64,000 nt of DNA from Tetrastigma voinierianum. Lineage: Eukaryota; Streptophyta; Magnoliopsida; Vitales; Vitaceae. Below, in pieces: positions 1 through 10,773 of this stretch. The DNA is taken from positions 148,480-212,479 of the forward strand of contig JAEQBH010000721.1 in NCBI GenBank assembly GCA_016808115.1. Direction: 5' to 3'. Every line of letters begins with the position of its first letter. Position 1 is the stretch's first letter. Under the pieces are notes generated by a model. That model searched no databases and was not told the origin of the DNA. It saw nothing but the letters and a program-made list of their open reading frames with translations. Both the position numbers and the translations under genes were made by a program.

Positions 1-1971
1 CGGGATGTCCATCCTCAAGTCTATAAACTTGATCCGAAGTCCTTAAAGTGTATATTTATAGGATATTCTTGTGTCCAAAAAAGGGTATATGTGTTATTCT
101 CCCACTCTTCGACGCATTAAGGCCTACTGACGTCAGATTCTAAAACCCCCATCCGTCTTTTTCGTCTACTGTTACAAATCCGAGGGAGGATAATGATTTA
201 TTGGTTTATTATGTTTCCTTACCGGTTCCTACTCCAACTCCCTTTCTTGTTAAACCTCTCATTACTCATGTTTACTCTCGATGCCAAAACCCCCAAGTCT
301 CGAGTCCAACAAATGCTTCTTCTCGACATTGGGATCCAAAGATCCAAAGTGATGATCTTCCGATTGCTCAGAAGGTAAACGCGTTGTGCTCACCCAATCT
401 TTGCTGCTTCCTATAACCATTTGTCGTCTTCTTGTTCATTTATTTCATCCCTGGATTCTACCTCTCTTCCTCATTAATCGTCCGCGTGAGGCTTTATCTT
501 ACCTGGTCGCGAAGGTTACATGGTTAAATATAGCTTTAGATTTATAAACGGTACACGACTCTCGGCGGCCTTTACCTACGAAGTATGTTGACGGTCATTA
601 TCGCTGCTTCGACATAAAGCTTTGCATCCCAAATTCGTCTGCTGCTGGGATTAAGGCTCGTTTGTCAAGTATGGGTTACGCTTAGGAGTTATGGAGTTGA
701 TTATTTTGATACATTTTATTATGTAGAAAAGCTGACATTTGTCCGTTTGTTCATCTCCCTTGTTGTGGCTTATGATTAGGACTTGCATTATCTTGATATC
801 AGGAATGCATTTCTACATGGAGATTTTCTGGAAGAAGTTTACATGGAGCAACTTCCGAGGTTTGTTGCTTAGGGGGAGATAGGGAAGGTGTGTATTCATC
901 GGAAATCTTTATATGGCTCAAACATCTCAGGCTTCTGGTCAGCAAATTCAAGAAGCACAATCAGAGACATTCGCTTGTGTATTATAAGTTTAACCACTGC
1001 CTTCTATAAAATTCTAAACAGCAGATATTCTACTAAGTAAATGCATGCGATGATATTGTCATCATCGGGAAGACTCCAAAGGTATATATTATCTCTAAAT
1101 CCTTTCTTCACAAATGGCCACCAAAGGATTAGGAATGTTGAAGTATCTCGGGGTGTTGAAGCCAATAAGTGAGAAGTAAGTGACTTCAAGATCTTAACGG
1201 AAATATGTACTTGATATGTTATTTGAGATAGGGAAATTGGGCGTCAAATCATATAGTACTCCTATGACACCTAATGTACAACTCACTAAGGAAGGAGAAT
1301 TATTTGAAGACCCTAAGAGATACAGAAGACTAGTTGGGAAATTGAATTATCTTATAGCAACTCGTCCGAATATTGCTTATTCAATAAGTGTTTTGAGTCA
1401 ATATATGTCATCTCCCACGCCATCATCGTAAGAGTTTTAGAGCATATCCTATGCTACTTGAAAAGCAGTTTCGACGTAATACCGTATAAGAAGTACGGGC
1501 ATACTAGAATCACAGTGTTTTTGATTCAAATCAAGCGTATCTAAGGAAGATGCGAGATCCGCCTCATGATATTGTGTATTTGTTGGAGGAAATTTGATCT
1601 CATGAAAGAGTAAGAAGCAAAGTATTGTCTCTCGCTTGCCTATCAGGAGTTGGGGAAAGTATAGAGCCACGACACAATCTATATGTGAGTAAAGTTATCG
1701 ATGGTGCTGGCATCGAAACTTTAGTACCAAATGCAAGCTGTGTGATAACCAAGCGCTCATGCATATAGCATCAAACCCATTTTCATGAACTGAATTTCAA
1801 AACTTATCGGCATGATTGGTCATTTCAAGCCATGGTAAAATACAACTCTTGACGATCTCTACTAGATATGTAAAGATGAGAGAATAGTTGGGTGATATTT
1901 TCTCAAAAGCCCTAGTTATCTATGTAACAAGTTGGGCATGATTAATATCTATGCTTCAACTTGAGGGGGAG
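1..1971 (+). pseudogene. 3' part of Ty1/copia pol (integrase C-end, RT, RNase H), family B
   Basis: Decayed polyprotein of a Ty1/copia retrotransposon; the 5' part lies outside the window. The first 120 bases translate to the copia integrase C-terminal signature (RDVHPQVYKLDPKSLKC, then a GYS motif). RT remnants follow: a YLDIRNAFLHGDF-like stretch at about 790-840, and DDIVIIG, the catalytic Asp-Asp region, at about 1,048-1,070. RNase H begins near 1,216, with an open stretch to 1,431 that contains DPKRYRRLVGKLNYL. A polypurine tract, TTGAGGGGGAG (1,960-1,970), precedes the LTR. Frameshifts and stops interrupt every domain, so no protein can be made. Gene order (integrase before RT) is what identifies copia rather than gypsy. 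Confidence 0.9.
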
Positions 1972-2147
1972 TGTTATAGAATGTAAATATATACCTTTCT
2001 TGTAGGTTATGAAAATAATTAGGAATGTTAGATTAACTTATCAATTGTATATATTTAGCTCTTGTATTTATACATAAGCTTAGATCAGAAAATTACAAAA
2101 AGCATCTGGCCCTCCAATTCTTTTATCCCTTTTTTCTACGCTCTAAC
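1972..2147 (+). repeat. 3' LTR of the family B copia
   Basis: Starts TGTTATAGAATGTAAATATA directly after the polypurine tract and ends near CTCTAACA. It aligns by eye over its length with the inverted LTR at 33,970-34,136 and with that at 49,115-49,274, all about 160-175 bp. The 3' boundary was set from that alignment. The hAT region starts immediately after it. Confidence 0.75.
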
Positions 2148-3196
2148 AAGGCATGGGAACTGGCTTCGAGGGTCGTTAGAGGCTCCAAGACGGATATCGA
2201 CCACCTCAGGAGTCATCTCAGGTATCGACATGCGAACACGCATCGATATCGCAGGTCCGTCACGCCCACGTGGCGACGCTGACCAAACAGCAGGTCAAAG
2301 GATTCTGATATACTAACGACGGCGAGACACCGCCGACACGACGAGCGCATTTTACGCTTTTTCCTTCTTTCGCTTTAAAACTCTAATTCGATTGTTCCTC
2401 TTCCTCAACGAGCTTCAAATACACAAAAACCACACGGTACCGGATTGCCGACTTCGACCGGGAAGTAGAGATCGAGAGTGAGTGACGACTGACGACGCCG
2501 AGATTGACACGCCGACAACACCGGAGAAAAGGTGTGCACTGTGCTAACTGAAATGTTTCTTTTTTTTTTTTTTTTCAGACAAGGATCAAATCGACGCATC
2601 AATTGGGGCTTTTTCACTAGATTGCATTTTTTTCTCATGATTCATGAAAACACAAAGAAATATTTCGCGGAACTCATCGTCATCACCCAGCGGAATCGTC
2701 TCATCTCATCACCCAAAAACGTTAAAAAATAATCGGGGTAAATATTGAAATTGGGGGGCCATCAAATTCAAGATTAAAAGAAGAAGAAAAAAAAAGAAGC
2801 AGAGGGAAGAAGGGAATAAGAGGAAGGGGGAGCCAAGAGGGTTCCGCACCTTAAAAAGGTGAAAAATACCCAAGATCCCGCTACCACGGGGGCGTATGTC
2901 GCAGCAGTTACAAACACACTCATACCCTTGATTCTCAATGAAGAGAGCGAGGGACTCCAGGTTCGACTTTGGAGAGAAAAATTTCCGCATTCGAATTCTT
3001 GGAAAGGAAAAGAGAGGGGTGAGGACTCGAGGGTTGCAAATCAGAACCCGAGGAGCTCCTTCGCGATTTTTGATGTTTACTTTGAAGCCGACGACTCGGG
3101 ACGCCGGTCTCTCGAACCCGACCCGACTAATTTCTTTCTCCCCTGTTTTTTTTTTTACTTTTTCATTTTCAATGTTTTTTCTTGATTCTTCCTAAG

Positions 3197-3330
3197 AAAA
3201 GGCCCAACACACTTAAAATAAAAGGCCCAACACACTTAAAATAAAAGGCCCAAATCACTTTAAATAAAAGGCTTAAAATAGTTTAAATAAAAGACCTAAA
3301 ATAAAAAGCCCAAAATAAGCTCCTTTATTT
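3197..3330. repeat. Short tandem repeat, AAAAGGCCCAACACACTTAAAAT-type unit
   Basis: A unit of about 23 bases beginning AAAAGGCCCAA is repeated at least five times with growing divergence to the right. The first two copies are nearly identical, and later ones read AAAAGGCTTAAAATAG and AAAAGACCTAAAAT. It lies between the GC-rich 5' zone and the transposase remnant of the hAT element. No function is evident. Confidence 0.85.
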
Positions 3331-3779
3331 CTATGCTTCAGGTTATCATTGATTCGCCAGGCTACACTGCTAGTCTCATATCACGCATTTTGCTATATTT
3401 TGTCGCATTTTGAGATTTCACTGTAAAAATAGGAAGCCGAAAGCGATTAAATGGAATGAAGTTGAAGTTGAAATTTATTGCCAAATGTAATTTATTTATT
3501 TACTATTTTTCAGCTGGTTTCACCGCTTTATGCACACTGTTACCGTTTATTAAGGAAAAGTGGATTAGTGGAGAACAAATTAGATTAGATTGTTTTCATA
3601 ATTTATTTTGAATTTCAATGAATGCAAACATGCAAATTTTATAATTAAATTTCAATTCAATTAGTATATTGACGGATAAAAAATTAGATTGACGCTTTGA
3701 AATAATTTAGATTAATTTAAATGCACGATTATTATTATTTTTTTTACGATGCACTATACAACGAAAGAAGAATTTAAAG

Positions 3780-6170
3780 TTCTCTGCCGATCAACACAAT
3801 CAAGACGACAATGCTCCATTACGAGGTTCGTCACGAGAGAAGCCGAAATTTGCAAAAGTGGGGAGGAAGTGTTGCTTTTCAATGCAATTTTTGTGCATGC
3901 GATAAAGTCACTGGGTCATATTATAGAGCCAAGGCTCACTGTCAAAAATTAGCTGATCGGTTGCATTTGTACTAAAGAATAAATGAAAATTTAGTCGCGA
4001 TGGGCGGTGATGGAGGAAGTCGAACAAAGGGTGAAACAATATAATCTCAAGTAAGTTCCTTTTACCCACATCAAGCGCCGCAAAAATCTAATTTTGAGAA
4101 TTCTTCTTTCTAGTGCTGCTAAGCACATCCAAAACCGGTAAGACATTCAATATGGGGTGCACGTGAAATAGCCGATGCTGAGATAGCTAGATGTTTTAAG
4201 ACTCGGGGAGTCGTCTTTTCACTTCATAAGCAAATCCTTATTACGCCGCGCCTTAAGTTGTAAGTCAACTTCTGTGTTATGTTCCACTGTGCTATAATGC
4301 AGACAAGAATTACATTATTGCAAAAGGAGAAGAGTATTATTGAGAATTTATCGAACCAATCAAGAAGACTCGAACGAGAAAAGGAGTGAGCATTTGCAGT
4401 GATGGATGGTCAAATGCTCAAAGAAGATCACTTATTAACATCATGGCGGTTTCAGAGAAATCCTTATTATGCTCGTGCCTTTAAAAGTGTAAACAACTTC
4501 CGTGTTATAGCTCCACCTCTGTACTATAACGCACAAGAATCACATTATTGCGCATGAGAAGAGTATTATCGAGAATCGATTGAACCAATCAAGAAGACTT
4601 GAATGAAAAGGAGTGAGATTTGCAAAGGATGGATGGTCAAATGCTGCTCAAAGAAGACCACTTATTAACATCACGTTTCGTAAAGTGGGCCACAGCTAAA
4701 GCAATAAACTACAACGCGAGACTAAGGACAAGCACTTTATACCGATTTGTCGATTAACACCATACAAAGATTGTCCTCAAAAAGTAGCTCAAGCTTATAA
4801 TCGATAACGTTGTGCCTGCAAAGCAAAGCCAGAGGACACATTGTGGAAGCAAAGTTTCTGAGATATCTTTTGGACCCCATGTGTGGTTCATACTCTCAAT
4901 CTTGTTCAAGAACATATGTGCACCATCACACAATTCCAAGATATGATGATGTGATGGAACAATGTGGTCGATCTCTGCTTCAAGTGATGCCTCTTTCATC
5001 AAGAATTTCATTATGAATCATGCAATGAGATCGTGTCAATGTATAATAATCATCATAGTTGAAGTTACTTTCGCTAGTCGACATATCGCTTGCTTCAACT
5101 ATTGTTATGCTTAAACGATTTAAGACAATAAAAAGAGGGCTTTGAGCAATTAAATGATAAGTGATGAATGGGAGATGTATAAAGAAGATGATGTAGTGAA
5201 AGCTAAAGAAGGATAAAATCCTAAACGAAGACTTTGGATGGATGTGGATTATATCCTCGCCTTTACAGCCTCCCATGTATGAGATGCTTCACAAATGACA
5301 CCGACAAACCTTGCCTTCACAATATTTATGAGTGGTGGGATTCGGCGATTGAAAAGTGAAGGAAGCCATTTATAAGAAAGAACATAAAGCTTCATACTCA
5401 AGGTATAATCAAGATTCATTACAAATATCTTCGAAGTTTTTTGATTGAAAGTTTTAATTATATTCAACTATATGAATCGTTTTCTTTTAATTATACTTGT
5501 AGGTTTTTTGATATTGTGAATGGAATCTTGGTAGAAAGATGGACTAAAAGCCACACACCTTTACATTCCTTAGCTCATTCCTTAAATCCAAGGTAATCTT
5601 AAGAGTTTAAATTGTAGGCTTTGATAATTTAAATATAAATGATATTCTATGAAATTTAACTTTTTATAAATTATGTCATAACTCAACTTGTAGGTATTAT
5701 AGTCAACAATGGCTTGATGGGTCTCATGATCGTGTTCCACCACATCGAGATATGGATGTAGTAAGAGAAAGAAAAAAATGTTTTGAGAGATATTTTTCAA
5801 GTGAAGTTGAAAGCGAGGGAGTAAATGAAGAGTATGCTACTTTTCGCATCCTCAAGATTTTCTAAGAATGATTCCATCAACGGATGTGTGGTACATGAGT
5901 CCTATTAATTGGTGGATTGTTCATGGAACTTCCGCACCAATGCTTCAATCTATAGCATTGAAATTGCTAGGACAATCTTAGAAATTATCCTCATGTTGTG
6001 AAAGAAATTGAGCACATATAATTTCATTCACTCCATGAAAGAGTAAAACAAGCGATACCCCAAAGAGCCGGTGACTTGGTTTATATCCATAACACCTTCA
6101 CCACAAAGAGCATCTCCAAACTATAATGGCGCGAATCTAAAACGTGGGACATTGGAGGAGAAGCATGGAC
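3780..6170 (+). pseudogene. hAT transposase pseudogene (BED, DUF659, dimerisation)
   Basis: Translating across frames gives the usual domain order. A BED zinc finger sits at about 3,850-3,960 (KWGG, then FQCNFCACDKVTGS, then KAHL). At about 4,150-4,250 there is a REIADAEIARCF stretch, followed by a DUF659-type core (CSDGWSNAQRRSLINI, and later FWTPCVVHTLNLVQE at about 4,870-4,920). The middle region has ERWTKSHTPLHSLAHSLNPR (about 5,550-5,600). The hAT dimerisation region lies at about 5,890-6,080 (INWWIVHGTSAPMLQSIALK, then SSCCERN). Many frameshifts, stops and an internal tandem duplication at about 4,232-4,680 make it non-functional. Cut-and-paste transposition is the known role of the family. 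Confidence 0.85.
4232..4681 (+). repeat. 225-bp tandem duplication inside the hAT transposase
   Basis: The segment starting AAATCCTTATTA at 4,232 recurs at 4,457. Both copies contain the matching block around GAAGAGTATTAT, GAACCAATCAAGAAGACT and GGATGGATGGTCAAATGCT, and end at CACTTATTAACATCA. The offset is 225 bases. The copies differ at scattered sites, so the duplication is old. It doubles the DUF659 N-terminal part of the transposase and alone would disrupt it. Confidence 0.9.
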
Positions 6171-6512
6171 TCACGGATATAGAGAATGCCGGAATTCTCA
6201 GAGAGATTGCGACCTTTTCTCTCTCATGAACCCGAATCGGTGCCCATTTTATTTGACCGTATGAAATGCGTATTTAGTTTTAGTATTACTGCGGTATGTT
6301 TTTAATATTTGTAAGAACAATGTTTGTTTGAGCACTTGTTTTTTATTTATCTAAATTGCTTTTTAAGGACAATATTTGTAAGAATAATTATTTTTATTTT
6401 ATCTTATTATGCCGTGTCCTTGCCGTATCCGTATCCTGGTTTTTTGAAATTTGCCGTGTCCCCGTGTCCCGCCGTGTCGTATCTCCGTGGCCATATCCGT
6501 GTCCGTGCTTCT

Positions 6513-7047
6513 TAGGTTAGAGGGCTAAATTTATGAACTGTGGCTTTGCTTCTTCATTCAGATTTCCAAGTTCTATATGAGACTTATGTTCTATGTGCTT
6601 CTGTTTCAGGTTCTCAACTTCGATTGTATGCTAGCCCATTTATCTCCGCTTCAACCATCTTTCAGCTCTTAAAGTCCTTGTATACTTGAGAGAAAGATAT
6701 AGACAATTATCTTTTTTAATTGAGGATTTATTATCTGATTTAGTAAGCTTGAAAATCGTTGTTTACTTCATTATATTATATTCAAAATAGTATGTTTAAT
6801 AGTTTGTGAAATTGTTGCCATGTTATGCTATTGTTGTAAATACCTGTTTCCAGGTTCACAGGTATGCTTACTTTTCCATTCTTCCATAGTTGGACAAGTG
6901 TCCTACTTTCTTATATTGATAACGGATCTCTGTCATTTAAGTTCCTACTTGTATAGAATTTACATTTTTCCATTCTTTATTTGGAGTTAATGTTTTGAGT
7001 TCTATTTTTGTCTAAAGAAGTTGATGTCATTGATTGGCTACATTGTT
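6513..7047. other. Non-coding, no gene seen
   Basis: T-rich DNA with splice-like pyrimidine tracts but no exon I can recognise. It contains one copy (6,650-6,668) of a 19-base motif, TTCAACCATCTTTCAGCTC, that recurs at 8,205 and 10,376. It could be old intron or intergenic DNA. Confidence 0.6.
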
Positions 7048-7591
7048 TATGGGAGCTTTCTTCTCTTTTTTTGGGAGGGTCTTTTGTGGGTAAAAAGAGG
7101 AAGGAGGTTTGGAAGGTTGGACCTTTATGTCTTTTTTGGACTGTTTGGAAGGCAAGAAATAAAATCACTTTTGAAGATGAAGAACTGTTCATCGAGAAAC
7201 TGAAGAGTTCCTTTGCATATTTCCTTTGGCCGTGGACTATACTGTGTGTTAAAGATGGTCCTTTGATGCCAGTTGGCTTCAAAGATGGTCCTTTGATGGC
7301 AGTTGGCTTCATTGATGGCAAAGTTCATGGTGAAATAGGCTTGCTGTCGGTTTCTTTGGCAGTTTGGTGGCTTGGGAGGGGTGCTGGGGGCTGCCCCTTT
7401 TGGAGAGCTCCATTGCAGGCTATTTTTTGAGGTGTTCTGAGGTGGCAATTGTATTTTTTGATTGCTGTGCCTTTTTTTTTTTTTTTTTTTCTGTGAGGTT
7501 CAGTACTTATTTCTTGTACATCCTTGAGTTGCTACTTTGGTGGCTCTTCTTATGAATATATTCAGTTCTTTACTTATTAGAAAAAAAAAAG
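7048..7591 (+). mobile_element. 5'-truncated LINE (L1-type) with poly(A) and 16-bp target duplication
   Basis: The insertion is flanked by GATTGGCTACATTGTT (7,032-7,047) and GATTGGCTATATTGTT (7,592-7,607), a target duplication with one mismatch. It ends in an A10 tail (7,581-7,590). The 5' part encodes the C-terminus of LINE ORF2 (reverse transcriptase, zf-RVT side) with WKVGPLCLFWTVWKARNKI and LKSSFAYFLW, open to the stop at about 7,430. A 30-base stretch, AAAGATGGTCCTTTGATG and its continuation, is tandemly duplicated at about 7,251-7,310. The protein style is one I associate with grapevine LINEs, which is the main basis for the host guess. The element lacks the RT core and endonuclease, so it is dead. 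Confidence 0.88.
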
Positions 7592-8404
7592 GATTGGCTA
7601 TATTGTTAGCTTCAGGCTCTTCAGATTTAGCACATATGGCACTAGGGAACCAACCATGTTGAGGTCATGTTAGTATGTTGGACTGTGGTGCAAATATGAG
7701 GTACTGCATGAAAGGCTTGATTGAATGAACTAAAGAATTATTGTTCTATGTTCTTATACTATTTTCTCTCTATTCTTTTCTTTTGATGATTTTCTTGAAT
7801 CCTTGGTTCTTCAGGTGGAGCTCAGGGATCACTGCCTGGCCTGTAGACATACTGATGGATTTCCTAAATGGTTATCTAATTTGATAATGTGACAATGCTG
7901 TATCTATTAATGTTTTGCTTTATTATTTAACATTGGTAAATTAGGGGTGTAAGTATTCTTTGGTAATTCTATCAAACAAGCTTTCATTTTCCTTTTGCGC
8001 TCAGTGCTATGGTATTGGTAAATATACATTTCTTCAATGAGGGTCTTTGTTCTCCTTATGTCCTTTTGATTTTATTATCCATTTCTTCCACAATATGTTA
8101 AGGTAAAACTTCCAGTTATTTGGTTTTTGTGGGTACAATTTTTATATGTTTTCTGCTGTAGGCATTTGTTTCTGATTCACTTTTAGCAATGGATTTGTCT
8201 CTCCTTCAACCATCCTTCAGCTCCAGTAAGCCTAAGCCTTGTTGCATCACTAAGGTTGTTAAAAGACCAGAAAGTAAATGATGTTGCTGTGATTTGTGCT
8301 AATAATTTTGTGGTTTCTACCAGAGTTTGCTTTATTATGAGGCTTGGTGCAAGGTTGTGATAACCTAAAATGAGAGTCCTGTATATTGTTTCCATTGAGA
8401 TCTG

Positions 8405-8720
8405 CTCACAATGTCTTAGTCATCAGTGATTTAGGTATTAACACTTGTAGCTCTTTCAACTACTCTCAAAGAGTTTAGAAATGCATGGTAGGATATGAAC
8501 ATTTCGATTGTAAACAGGTGGTGGTTTTTATTTTTTATTTTTTTGTTTTTGGTAGCTGATTGTTGAGATATTTTCTTCTCATTGAGACCTGTTTGGAATG
8601 CTTGAAACATATCTTTCATCAGTGATTTTGGGATCAATGTCTGTGGTTCTGTCTACCATTTTCAAAGAGTTTAGATAAGCATGGAAGGACATGATTATTT
8701 TGAGTGTAAATTGATTGGAT
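8405..8720. repeat. Diverged tandem duplication, about 180-base unit
   Basis: The block reading TTCAACTACTCTCAAAGAG, TTTAGAAATGCATGG, then GGATATGAACATTT (about 8,455-8,505) is matched by CTACCATTTTCAAAGAG, TTTAGATAAGCATGG, then GGACATGATTATTT (about 8,652-8,700). Both are preceded by GAGA(T/C)CTG and ATCAGTGATTT. Divergence suggests an old local duplication in non-coding DNA. Confidence 0.75.
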
Positions 8721-9324
8721 AAGGAGTTACGTAGAACAATGAGCCCATAACAATGAGTTTGTTTTTCCCGTTTGGTCTTTTCTCTCTTCTTTTTTCCCTC
8801 AAATAGTATATTTTCTTCGTTGTATGAAAGCTTTTTCTGAGATATCTTAAGCCTCATCCCAGGACAGTTAACATTTTATAACTATCTGTTCTATAAAAGA
8901 AGGGCATTTAGGTTCTGATTTTCTAGGATCTTCTCAGCTCACTGAAGAATAAAATGGGTTTAAGCTGGTTTGTTGTTACTTTGATCTTGTTAAATGGCAT
9001 GATATTCATATTAAACTCAAATCTTATGCTCGGTGCCTTGTAAGAGCTGGCCGCTTAACACAGATAGAGCCTACATGCTATGCCTCTTTGGCTCGCATAT
9101 TTTTCGTTAGAATTTATCTCTCATTGTTGATTTAAAAGTCTACTGGCGACTTTTGTTGATGATTCACTCTTCACGCGCAGACTGGCCACACGTGAGAGCA
9201 TGCTGCTAAAGCGCATTTATATTCATATTAAACTCCAAATACTACAAAGCCTCAGCCTTAAGAGAAATTTCTATCGCTTAATACATCTTTCTTCTTCTTA
9301 ATAAGTTTACAGATCTCATTATCA

Positions 9325-9600
9325 AGATTGCATTGTCCCTCACATTCAACCTCGCTTGAAATAATTTTTTGACACCCTCTTTTGTGATGATTATTCACAT
9401 GTTTTTCCTAGAGAGATTTTAAAAAAAAATTATCCTGCCAAACTATTATGGCATTCATTTGCTTTTTAATTCTATTATTTATTTCTGTAGGTTTACTTTT
9501 TACCCCGTTATTGAGATTGTATCATTTCTCACTTCCACCCTCAGTAGAAATGATCTTTTGATACACTCTATTGTGATGATTATTCACATATTTTATCAAT
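9325..9600. repeat. Diverged tandem duplication, about 180-base unit
   Basis: AGATTGCATTGTCCCTCAC, then CACCCTCTTTTGTGATGATT, then ATTCACATG (about 9,325-9,402) is matched by AGATTGTATCATTTCTCAC, then ACACTCTATTGTGATGATT, then ATTCACATA (about 9,507-9,590). The offset is close to 180 bases. Nothing suggests coding. Confidence 0.75.
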
Positions 9601-10727
9601 GTGCAGAATACTCTAATAGGTTAGGGTTTATATGAACTGGTGAATGAGCAGGTCCATATAGTTGAGTTTCAAAAGTAATTGTTCTAGTTGAATAACTCAG
9701 CATCTTCTTGTCTCTTTTGTCCAAAATTGTTGCGGGATGCGGATGCAACAATTTTCCATTTCTTGTTCAATCCATCTCTATTACAAGGGCATGCTTCTAT
9801 GGCAAGGTTACACAGCTTCAAACTCTTTTCATTTCTTTTGTTGACTAACATGATTTTGGGCTTATGCATTGGTGTGCTCTTCTTTAATATAAAGGATATC
9901 AATTTGTCTCTCCTCAAAGCTCATGGCTTCTTGTTCCATAAGAAAAAGGGTCAGATTACGGACATTAATAGGTATATTTTTTATTTTAAGAAAATGTAAA
10001 CCTATTTATGTAGTTATTGACCCATATCCTTTGGGCTACTGAGGTTTCAATTTAATAATTTGTCCATTTTTCCCTTCACTTTCCTTTCGATCAACAGGGT
10101 TTGGTTAGTGAAAAATCCTGTCTTTGGGATTTTAGTAGATTAATAAGTAAATAAGTATAAATTTGTCTATGAGATTTGTACTGTTGCTTATAAATCACAG
10201 ATGGTCTCTTGATTGGGAGTTGCATATTGATTTTGTGAAAATACTTTTCTTCGGTCCCATTTGTATTTTTGGCTGCTTGCGTTTTGCTCAAGCATTCATT
10301 AATTGTTTTCATATGTTATGGATATTTCCCCCTAATACCTAGAAAACTAAAAGTGGACTTCTATTGCTTCCCTCCTTCAACCATCTTTCAGCTCTTGGCA
10401 ATTCTTCTTTTATTCCTTGGGTTTTGTATGATGCATAGAAAATGATGTCTATATTTTCTGTAGATAATTATTTGTTTGTTAAGAGTATTTATTATATTAT
10501 TTTGAGGTTTGATTTGATAAGGTTCTTGACAAACTCGGATGTGATGTTATTCTTTTCTCTAGTTTTTGATATTCCATTTTTTGAAACATTGAGACTCAAA
10601 CTTAATAGCTTTTCATGAAATATTTGGGTGGGGGTGTTGATGCAAATAAGTCAAAAATAAGTGGAAGAATCAGAGGTGGGACTTGCCCAAGTACAAGCCA
10701 TGAAATCGGGTTTGGAAAGAACATAGG

Positions 10728-10773
10728 CCTCGCTGTTCTTTTTAATAAATCTCTTGTTTCTGATCAAAAGAAA
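10728..10773 (+). mobile_element. 46-base LINE 3' tail with 8-bp target duplication
   Basis: AACATAGG occurs at 10,720-10,727 and again at 10,774-10,781. Between them lies a short segment with an AATAAA-like signal that ends in an A-rich tail (TGATCAAAAGAAA). This is the form of an extremely 5'-truncated non-LTR insertion. The duplication is short, so chance is possible. Confidence 0.5.

Larger units (their letters stand above)
2148..6512 (+). mobile_element. hAT-type DNA transposon, degenerate (ends approximate)
   Basis: The 3' half encodes a broken hAT transposase (separate entry). The 3' end is a CCGTGTCC/CCGTATCC-rich subterminal zone (about 6,410-6,510). The 5' end holds a GC-rich, CpG-containing zone (2,150-2,560) with no recognised gene. 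Downstream of that are a T18 tract at about 2,560, the 3,197-3,330 tandem repeat, and an AT-rich stretch to 3,750. I set the left end at the end of the copia LTR and the right end at GTGCTTCTTAG. No 8-bp target duplication could be read, so both ends are inference. CTCTAAC on the left and GTTAGAG on the right are inverted copies that may be chance. Confidence 0.5.

Noticed and set aside
1..2147. Endogenous pararetrovirus or gypsy origin for the pol fragments
   Set aside because: Integrase precedes RT with copia-type motifs, LTRs and polypurine tracts are present, and no movement or coat protein was seen.
2859..3195. Two overlapping 85-108-codon ORFs
   Set aside because: GC-rich non-coding zone of the hAT element; neither frame matches a domain and the two overlap.
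2140..6520. CTCTAAC/GTTAGAG as hAT terminal inverted repeats
   Set aside because: The left copy is better explained as the end of the copia LTR, and no 8-bp duplication lies outside the pair.
9688..9999. 103-codon ORF with a hydrophobic segment
   Set aside because: Not recognisable, no start context or splice support, embedded in intron-like DNA.
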